Below the pieces are notes generated by a model. It saw only the letters and a program-made list of their open reading frames with translations. It was not told the origin of the DNA and ran no database searches. This document shows, in pieces, positions 1-5,350 of a stretch of 7,882 nt of DNA. The position numbers and the translations under genes were made by a program. Origin of the DNA: Acidobacteriota bacterium (GTDB lineage Bacteria; Acidobacteriota; Terriglobia; Terriglobales; Acidobacteriaceae); assembly GCA_021810175.1 (NCBI GenBank), contig JAJZJJ010000113.1:1-7882 (forward strand). Direction: 5' to 3'. Within the stretch, counting starts at the first letter, position 1; each line of letters begins with the position of its first letter.

Positions 1-1180
1 CGCCGACGAAGCCGGTGAGGATGGGCAGGCCGATGAGCGAGAGCGTGGTGATGACGTAGAGGGTGGCCATGTGGGGCAGGCGCTTGGAGAGGCCGCCGTA
101 CTCGGAGATTTCGAAGGTGCCGTAGCGCTCGTAAAGGATGCCGAGCAGGACGAGCAGCGCGCCACCGGAGACGCCTTCATTGATGATCTGATAGACGGCG
201 CCATCGAGGCCGGTAATGGAGAAGCAGAAGATGCCGAGCGTGCAGAAGCTGAGCTGGCTGAGGATGGAGTAGGCGACCAGGCGCTTCATATCGCGCTGTA
301 CGAGGGCGACGAGCGCGCCATAGATGAGGCCGATGACGGCAAGGGCGATCATCCAGGGGGCGAATTCGCGAGCCTGCTGAGGGAAGAGGCCGAGGTTGAA
401 GCGAATGAGTGAGTAAAGGCCGAGCTTGCCGGCGATCACCATCGACATGGCTGTGGGGGCTTCAGTAAGACCGTCTGCGAGCCAGCCGTGCAGCGGGAAG
501 ACCGGGACTTTGACGGCGAAGGCTACGAGGAAGACCAGAGCGGCCCAGAAGAGTGCCTGTGGTCCGAGGCCGCCGGCGGCAATGGCGCTCTGCAACTGGG
601 TGAACTCGAAGGTGCCTGTTTCAGCATAGAGCCAGAGGATGGCGACGAGCAGCAGCGCAGAGGGAATAAAGGCATAGAGGAAAAACTTGACGGCTGCCTG
701 CGGTCCGCGGGTGCGGCCGAACATGGCGATGAGGATGGCCATGGGGACAAGCGTGAGTTCCCAGAAGGCGTAGTAGAGGAAGAGGTCGAGCGAGACGAAG
801 ACGCCGAGCATGGCGGTCTGCTGGATCAGAAATAGGAAGTAGAACTCCTTGGTGCGATTCTCGATGGCCTTCCAGGAGACGAGGACGCCGATGGGCGCGA
901 GGAAGCCGGTGAGAACGACGAGCCACATGGAGAGTCCGTCGATGCCGAGGTGATAACGGATGGCAGGGTGGGCGATCCAGGGCGCGTTGATGACGAACTG
1001 GAAGCCTGAGTGTCCGTATTCAAAATGCGCCGGCAGGTGCAGCGTAAGGACAAAGGTGGCGAGCGTGACCAGGAGGGCCCACCACTGGATGATGCGGCCG
1101 CGCCGGGGCAGCAGGGCAAGGATAATCGCTCCTGCGAGGGGCAGGAAGGTTATCAGCGATAAGATTGATCCGTTCAGCAC
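1..1180 (-). CDS. nuoM: NADH-quinone oxidoreductase subunit M, N-terminal 393 residues (partial)
   Basis: An open frame begins at GTG 1178-1180 and runs through the left window edge. The start is fixed by an in-frame TAG five codons upstream and by AGAGGAAAGG (1185-1194) placed just before it. NuoM (ND4 family) is the middle antiporter-like proton pump of the membrane arm. Diagnostic motifs are DGLSMWLVVLTG (81-92), FWELTLVPMAILIAMFG (139-155) with Glu141, FAVKVPVFPLHGWLADG (221-237) with Lys224, APTAMSMVIAGKLG (241-254), QRDMKRLVAYS (295-305) and GLPILTGFVG at the edge. Glu141 and Lys224 correspond to E. coli Glu144 and Lys234. Odd points: the helix carrying E. coli Lys265 is three residues shorter (AGK instead of AGILLK), with Lys252 probably taking its place. 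The conserved His322 and His348 are replaced by Gln309 and Glu335. NuoN and Mrp-type antiporters are alternatives, but the FWELTLVPM motif and position after nuoL favour a divergent NuoM. The C-terminal hundred or so residues lie outside the window. Confidence 0.93.
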   Translation of the reverse strand, partial: MLNGSILSLITFLPLAGAIILALLPRRGRIIQWWALLVTLATFVLTLHLPAHFEYGHSGFQFVINAPWIAHPAIRYHLGIDGLSMWLVVLTGFLAPIGVLVSWKAIENRTKEFYFLFLIQQTAMLGVFVSLDLFLYYAFWELTLVPMAILIAMFGRTRGPQAAVKFFLYAFIPSALLLVAILWLYAETGTFEFTQLQSAIAAGGLGPQALFWAALVFLVAFAVKVPVFPLHGWLADGLTEAPTAMSMVIAGKLGLYSLIRFNLGLFPQQAREFAPWMIALAVIGLIYGALVALVQRDMKRLVAYSILSQLSFCTLGIFCFSITGLDGAVYQIINEGVSGGALLVLLGILYERYGTFEISEYGGLSKRLPHMATLYVITTLSLIGLPILTGFVG

Positions 1181-1366
1181 GAAGCCTTTCCTCTATGCAT
1201 GCCAACTGGCTGCGAAAAATGCGCCGGAATCACCGGGATGCCGGTCGACGCAACAGGCCGATGCGAGCATCCAGGAGTAAAGCGCGAAACCAAAACCAAT
1301 CCAAAAGCCGACATGATCACGATCCAAGAGTGCTTGCAGTCCGCGAAACTGCCGGCCGCGGACTGA
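1181..1366 (-). other. nuoL-nuoM intergenic region (186 nt)
   Basis: This is by far the longest spacer in an otherwise compact operon. It contains the nuoL stem-loop and a smaller inverted repeat (ACCGG, 4-nt loop, CCGGT at 1232-1245). At its downstream end is the nuoM ribosome-binding site AGAGGAAAGG (1185-1194). Two short open frames cross it on the transcribed strand. One is ATG-initiated with 46 codons (1174-1314), ending inside the nuoM start. The other is a 57-codon stretch (1196-1366) in frame with both nuoL and nuoM and bounded by the nuoL TAA and a TAG. Neither has a good Shine-Dalgarno or a recognisable family, so neither is called as a gene. I see no convincing -35/-10 promoter. 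Confidence 0.7.
1337..1365 (-). promoter_or_regulatory. Stem-loop immediately after nuoL
   Basis: A perfect 9-bp inverted repeat, CAGTCCGCG and CGCGGACTG, flanks an 11-nt loop (GCCGGCAGTTT as transcribed). It begins one base after the nuoL stop. The stem is GC-rich and should fold stably in the mRNA. The sequence after it (CAAGCACTCTTGG) is not U-rich, so it is not a standard intrinsic terminator. A partial terminator, an attenuator, or a 3' stabilising or processing hairpin that sets nuoL and nuoM message levels are possible. The role is inference. Confidence 0.6.
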
Positions 1367-3367
1367 TTAGTGAAGCATGAAGCTGCCCGTGAACACGAAG
1401 TAGGTCACGACCAGCACCAACATGGCTCCAAATGCCAGCCAACCGGCATAGGAGCGGATATTTCCAGATTGAATACGGGCTACGAGCGAGCCGAAGCCCT
1501 GAGCTGTAGCACCGGCTGTGAACCCGGCGCCGTCAATGACGCCGCGATCAATTAGAAAATTGAGCACGAAGCGGGAGAAGAAGAGCACGGGTGCTGCAAT
1601 GACGGCGCCGTAGAACTCGTCGACCCAGTACTTGTTGAAGAGCATGCGGTACACGCCGCGGAATTTTTGAGCAAGCAACTCGGGCAGTTCAGGCCTGGCG
1701 TAGTACATGAGGTGCGCGATGTACCAGCCGCCGGCGGCCGTCAGCGTGGAGACGATGGCGAGGATCAACTGCAGATGATCACTGCCGGCTCCAGCCGGGG
1801 CGTGAATCACGTTTGGATTCATGGAGAGGCCTGCGGTGTTGAAGACGGGAGCGAGGAAGCGGGTGAACCACTCGTTGCCGCCGAGTCCTGCCGGCCAGCC
1901 CATCCAGCCGCCGATGACGGAGAGGATGGCAAGAATGATGAGCGGGATGAGCATGACCCAGGGGCTCTCATGGATGCCGTGACCGTGGCCATGCTCCTTC
2001 GCGTGGGCCATGATTTCCGAGTCCGCGGTGCGGTCCTTGCCGAAGAAGGTCATGTACCAGAGGCGGAACATGTAGAAGGCGGTGAGGCCGGCGGTGAAGA
2101 GGCCTACGAACCAAAGGATTTTGCCTCCGGGGGAGATGAAAGCTTCGTAGAGGATTTCGTCCTTGCTGACGAAGCCAGAGAGCGGTGGGAAGCCGGAGAT
2201 GGCGAAGACCGCTGCGGTCATGGTCCAGAAGGTGATGGGGATTTTCTTGCGGAGACCGCCCATGTAGCGCATGTCCTGTTCACCGGAGAGCGCATGGATC
2301 ACAGAGCCGGCAGCGAGGAAGAGCAGCGCCTTGAAGAAGGCGTGGGAAACGAGATGGAAGACGCCCGCGCCGTAGGCAGCGACTCCGCAGCCGAGGAACA
2401 TGTAGCCGAGCTGGGAGACGGTGGAGTAGGCGAGGACGCGCTTGATGTCATTCTGGGCGACGGCCATGGTGGCGGCGAAAAATGCCGTTGCGGTGCCGAT
2501 GACGGCGACGAGTCCCAGGGCCAGAGCGGAGCGGTCAAAGATGACGTGCGCGCGGGCGACCATGTAGACGCCAGCGGTGACCATGGTGGCGGCGTGGATG
2601 AGAGCCGAAACCGGGGTGGGGCCTTCCATGGCGTCAGGGAGCCAGACGTAGAGGGGAATCTGTGCGGACTTGCCGGTGGCGCCGAGCAGGAGCAGCAGGC
2701 CGATGGCGGTGAGGAATCCGCCCTGCCATGCGGGGTGCGCGATGATCTGCGCGAAGACCTGGGTGTAGTCGAGGGTTCCGAAATGCTGGACCATCAGGAA
2801 CATGGCCAGGAGGAATCCGAAGTCGCCAACGCGGTTATAGATGAAGGCTTTTTTGCCTGCGTCGGCGGCGGAGGTCTTGAGGACATAGAAGCCGATAAGC
2901 AGGTAAGAGGCGAGGCCTACGCCTTCCCAACCGATGAAGAGCAGCAGGAAATTGTTGGCGAGGACCAGCGTGAGCATGAAGAACATGAAGAGATTGAGAT
3001 AGGCGAAGTAGCGCCAGTAGCCGTCTTCATGAGCCATGTAGCCGATGGAGTAGACGTGAATGAGGAAGCCTACGCCGGTGATGACACAGAGCATGACCAT
3101 GGTGAGCTGGTCGAGCTGGAAGGTGAAGCCGGCATGGAATGGGCCGGCGGAGATCCAGGTAGCGACGCGCTCGACATGGGGCAGGGTAAGAGAGCTGAAA
3201 CGGGCGACGATGGTCGCGACCTGAATCAGCGGGATGGCGGTGGCGATGATGGCGACCGCGGTCACCAGAGCCTTAGGCAGACGGCGGCCGAACAGGCCGT
3301 TCACCAGGAATCCGGCAAGGGGCAGAATGGGCAGCAGCCAAAGGTGCAGATTGGGGATTCCGTTCAT
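1367..3367 (-). CDS. nuoL: NADH-quinone oxidoreductase subunit L (distal proton pump)
   Basis: This 666-residue antiporter-like subunit (ND5 family) sits at the distal end of the membrane arm and pumps one proton path. Channel residues are all present: Glu148 in [12 protein letters not shown], Asp182 in GDFGF, Lys233 in [20 protein letters not shown], His258 in ALIHAATMV, Lys309 in [11 protein letters not shown], His338, His342 and Lys346 in [14 protein letters not shown], and Lys403 in [10 protein letters not shown]. These match E. coli NuoL with an offset of about four. The C-terminal part has [10 protein letters not shown] (578-587) at the start of the long lateral helix HL, which runs to about 635 before the last membrane helix. 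That length looks standard, without an obvious insertion. The protein is longer than E. coli NuoL (613), partly through a soluble His-rich loop near residues 450-466. It starts in the 4-nt overlap with nuoK, lacks a strong Shine-Dalgarno of its own, and is followed 1 nt after its TAA by a stem-loop. Confidence 0.98.
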   Translation of the reverse strand: MNGIPNLHLWLLPILPLAGFLVNGLFGRRLPKALVTAVAIIATAIPLIQVATIVARFSSLTLPHVERVATWISAGPFHAGFTFQLDQLTMVMLCVITGVGFLIHVYSIGYMAHEDGYWRYFAYLNLFMFFMLTLVLANNFLLLFIGWEGVGLASYLLIGFYVLKTSAADAGKKAFIYNRVGDFGFLLAMFLMVQHFGTLDYTQVFAQIIAHPAWQGGFLTAIGLLLLLGATGKSAQIPLYVWLPDAMEGPTPVSALIHAATMVTAGVYMVARAHVIFDRSALALGLVAVIGTATAFFAATMAVAQNDIKRVLAYSTVSQLGYMFLGCGVAAYGAGVFHLVSHAFFKALLFLAAGSVIHALSGEQDMRYMGGLRKKIPITFWTMTAAVFAISGFPPLSGFVSKDEILYEAFISPGGKILWFVGLFTAGLTAFYMFRLWYMTFFGKDRTADSEIMAHAKEHGHGHGIHESPWVMLIPLIILAILSVIGGWMGWPAGLGGNEWFTRFLAPVFNTAGLSMNPNVIHAPAGAGSDHLQLILAIVSTLTAAGGWYIAHLMYYARPELPELLAQKFRGVYRMLFNKYWVDEFYGAVIAAPVLFFSRFVLNFLIDRGVIDGAGFTAGATAQGFGSLVARIQSGNIRSYAGWLAFGAMLVLVVTYFVFTGSFMLH

Positions 3368-3678
3368 AGCTTCATCAAGTCCACTTGGTCAACGTTAAGG
3401 GTCTTCCGTGTGCGGAAGAGCGCGATGATGATGGCCAGGCCGACAGCGGCTTCGGCGGCGGCGACGACCATTACGAAAAAGACGAAAATCTGCCCGCTGA
3501 ACTGGTGGTTGATCTGGTTCCAGTAGTTGGCAAAAGCGACGAAGGAGAGATTGACGGCGTTGAGCATGAGCTCAATCGACATGAAGATGGTGATGATGTT
3601 GCGCTTGATAAGGAACGCGCCCACGCCGATGGAGAAGAGGATGGCGCTGAGGATGAGGTAGTAGGAAACAGGTACCAT
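3364..3678 (-). CDS. nuoK: NADH-quinone oxidoreductase subunit K
   Basis: This 104-residue, three-helix membrane subunit (ND4L family) lies between NuoJ and NuoN in the proton-pumping arm. It has the hallmark [16 protein letters not shown] (31-46) with Glu36, and [11 protein letters not shown] with Glu76. These correspond to the two buried glutamates of E. coli NuoK (Glu36 and Glu72) needed for proton transfer. Length is normal (100-105). The ATG at 3676-3678 has AAAGGAG at 3687-3693, 8 nt upstream, inside the end of nuoJ. Its TGA stop overlaps the nuoL start by 4 nt (ATGA), a classic coupling arrangement. No anomalies seen. Confidence 0.97.
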   Translation of the reverse strand: MVPVSYYLILSAILFSIGVGAFLIKRNIITIFMSIELMLNAVNLSFVAFANYWNQINHQFSGQIFVFFVMVVAAAEAAVGLAIIIALFRTRKTLNVDQVDLMKL

Positions 3679-3680
3679 GC

Positions 3681-4214
3681 TTAGCGCTCCTTTCCCTGGG
3701 TTTTTGATTCGTCCTTGTGGGGTTCGTGGTGGCGGGCCAGCGCGACCGCGCCAAGGATGGCGATAAGGATGAGAACCGAAGTGACTTCAAAAGGCAGCAG
3801 CAGGTCGCGGAAGAGGACGGAGCTTAACTGGCTGGTTGAAACCATGTCCGGGCCGAGCACCGCGAATCCGAGAGACTTGCCGTTGGAGATGAAGATAAAA
3901 GTGAGCAGGGCAAAGAGCGCGGCGGCTCCGGGGAAGCCAAGAATGTAAGCAGCGCGGCTGCCATGCGTTCGCTCTTCACGCTGCGCGTTGAGCAGCATGA
4001 TGACGAAGGTGAAGAGCACCATGATGGCGCCGGAGTAGACAATGACCTGCACCGCGGCCAGGAACTCCGCGCCGAGCAGCAGGTACAGCACCGCCAGCGA
4101 CGTCATGACGACAATCAAAGAGAGGGCGCTGTTAATTGGGTGGCGCTGCAGCAGGAGGTTCAATGCTCCCGCCACGCAAAAGCCACCGAATATGAAGAAG
4201 AGAACTAGATGCAT
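3681..4214 (-). CDS. nuoJ: NADH-quinone oxidoreductase subunit J
   Basis: This 177-residue membrane protein of complex I (ND6 family) has five predicted helices. It helps connect the NuoH quinone module to the antiporter-like subunits. The family core [20 protein letters not shown] is at residues 47-66. Tyr60 lies in the third helix, where complex I structures show a pi-bulge that changes conformation. A later helix reads [20 protein letters not shown] (142-161), typical of the C-terminal NuoJ helix, and a charged tail follows. The ATG at 4212-4214 is the only plausible start, since the frame has a stop 60 nt upstream with no other initiator between; its ribosome-binding site is weak. It ends 2 nt before nuoK, and its last codons (AAG GAG CGC) contain the nuoK Shine-Dalgarno, so the two are probably translationally coupled. 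Confidence 0.96.
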   Translation of the reverse strand: MHLVLFFIFGGFCVAGALNLLLQRHPINSALSLIVVMTSLAVLYLLLGAEFLAAVQVIVYSGAIMVLFTFVIMLLNAQREERTHGSRAAYILGFPGAAALFALLTFIFISNGKSLGFAVLGPDMVSTSQLSSVLFRDLLLPFEVTSVLILIAILGAVALARHHEPHKDESKTQGKER

Positions 4215-4278
4215 GCTTGCGTCGCCTGAGGTAAAGAGAAAAAAGCGGAACGTTTCAGCAGCCGGAAATCATTGTAAT
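4215..4278 (-). other. nuoH-nuoJ spacer where nuoI is normally found
   Basis: This 64-nt gap separates the nuoH stop (TGA) from the nuoJ ATG. No part of NuoI can be read in it: neither of the two CxxCxxCxxxCP ferredoxin motifs is present, and the frame leading into nuoJ has a TGA near its start. On the transcribed strand it carries a pyrimidine run (CCGCTTTTTTCTCTTT) but no convincing GC stem before it, so I do not call a terminator. nuoJ has no clear Shine-Dalgarno in its last bases (CAGGCGACGCAAGC before ATG). Confidence 0.85.
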
Positions 4279-5328
4279 TCACAGCGGCCTCGTGAACCCT
4301 AGCCAGAGGCTGGTGACGACGATGTTGGCAATCGCCACAGGAAGCAGAACCTTCCAGCCAAAGCCCATGAGTTGATCGTAGCGGAAGCGAGGCAGCGTGC
4401 CGCGCACCCAGATGTAAACGAAGAGGAAGAAGAAGACCTTTGCAACAAACCAGAAGACCGGAAGGATTGCGTCGATGACCGGCCCAAAGGACGGGAAAAG
4501 ATGACCGAAGGGGCTGGACCATCCGCCGAGGAAGAGCAGCGTGGCCACGCACGAGACGGTGATCATGTTTGCGTACTCTGACATGAAGAACATGGCGAAC
4601 TTCATGGAGCTGTACTCGGTGTGGTAGCCGGCGGTGAGTTCGCTTTCCGCTTCGGGAAGGTCGAAGGGAGTGCGGTTGGTTTCCGCGTAGGCTGCCGTGA
4701 GATAGACGAAGAAGGCGACGATCTGGAAGCCGCCGAAGATGTTCCAGCTGAGTGCGCCGTGGGTGGCCTGGACGTCGACGATGGTGCGCAGGTTGAGCGA
4801 ACCGGCGCGGAGGACGACGCCGACGAGCGAGAGGCCGAGGGCGAGCTCGTAGCTGACAAGCTGCGCGCTGGAACGCAGGGCTCCGAGCAGCGAGTACTTG
4901 TTGTTGGAGGACCAGCCGGAGAGCGCGATGCCGTAAACGCCGACCGAAGTGACGGCGAGAATGACGAGCAGTCCGATATTGACGTTGGCGATCTGGAAGA
5001 GATCGACGCCTTTGAATTTGATATCAGCGCCGAAGGGCACGACTGCGATGGAAGTGAGAGCGCAGGCGAGGGCGATGACAGGCGCGAGGATGTAGAGCGG
5101 CTTGTAGACGGCCGTGGGCAACAGGTCTTCCTTGAGGAAGAGCTTGAGGCCGTCGGCGAGCGGCTGGAGCAGGCCGAAGGGGCCGACGCGGCTGGGTCCC
5201 CAGCGGTTCTGGATGCGTCCTACGACCTTGCGCTCGAGCAGCACCGTGTAGGCGACAGCCGTGAGCAGGATCACCAGCACCACGGCGATCTTGATGATGC
5301 TCAGAAGAAGAAACCACCAAAAATTCAC
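4279..5328 (-). CDS. nuoH: NADH-quinone oxidoreductase subunit H (membrane, quinone site)
   Basis: This 349-residue integral membrane protein (family NADH dehydrogenase subunit 1) anchors the peripheral arm and forms much of the ubiquinone/menaquinone chamber. The start codon is GTG (5326-5328), supported by AGGAAGG at 5339-5345, 10 nt upstream in the gap after nuoG. Diagnostic motifs are LLERKVVGRIQNRWGPSRVG (30-49), PLADGLKLFLKED (56-68), SYELALG (159-165), ETNRTPFDLPEAESELTAGY (216-235) and VRGTLPRFRYDQLMGFGWK (308-326). Acidic residues of the E-channel leading from the quinone site are kept: Glu161, Glu216, Asp223, Glu226, Glu228 and Glu230. About eight membrane helices are expected, and length matches the family (325-350). 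It follows nuoG by 22 nt. It is followed, after only 64 nt, by nuoJ and not by nuoI as is usual. Confidence 0.98.
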   Translation of the reverse strand: MNFWWFLLLSIIKIAVVLVILLTAVAYTVLLERKVVGRIQNRWGPSRVGPFGLLQPLADGLKLFLKEDLLPTAVYKPLYILAPVIALACALTSIAVVPFGADIKFKGVDLFQIANVNIGLLVILAVTSVGVYGIALSGWSSNNKYSLLGALRSSAQLVSYELALGLSLVGVVLRAGSLNLRTIVDVQATHGALSWNIFGGFQIVAFFVYLTAAYAETNRTPFDLPEAESELTAGYHTEYSSMKFAMFFMSEYANMITVSCVATLLFLGGWSSPFGHLFPSFGPVIDAILPVFWFVAKVFFFLFVYIWVRGTLPRFRYDQLMGFGWKVLLPVAIANIVVTSLWLGFTRPL

Positions 5329-5350
5329 GTCGTTCAGGCCTTCCTAATCA

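Noticed and set aside
1..1180. Reading the partial gene at the left edge as nuoN
   Set aside because: FWELTLVPM, FAVKVPVFPLHGW and the position directly after nuoL are NuoM-like; NuoN differs at these motifs.
1232..1245. Small hairpin ACCGG-GATG-CCGGT in the nuoL-nuoM spacer
   Set aside because: A 5-bp stem is short and common by chance in GC-rich DNA. It is noted in the spacer entry but not called as a site.
960..1380. Plus-strand open frames crossing the nuoM start and the spacer
   Set aside because: They are arginine-rich or low-complexity, without ribosome-binding sites, and partly antisense to nuoM. No family is recognisable.
1667..3526. A 619-codon open frame on the plus strand opposite nuoL and nuoK
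   Set aside because: It is a shadow. High GC and the codon bias of the minus-strand genes leave the antisense frame free of stops. Its product is a low-complexity, Gly/Glu/Asp-rich protein with no recognisable domain, while the minus strand encodes unmistakable NuoL.
4215..4278. Terminator in the nuoH-nuoJ gap
   Set aside because: There is a T-rich run on the transcribed strand but no solid GC-rich stem directly before it, and nuoJ must be expressed with the operon.
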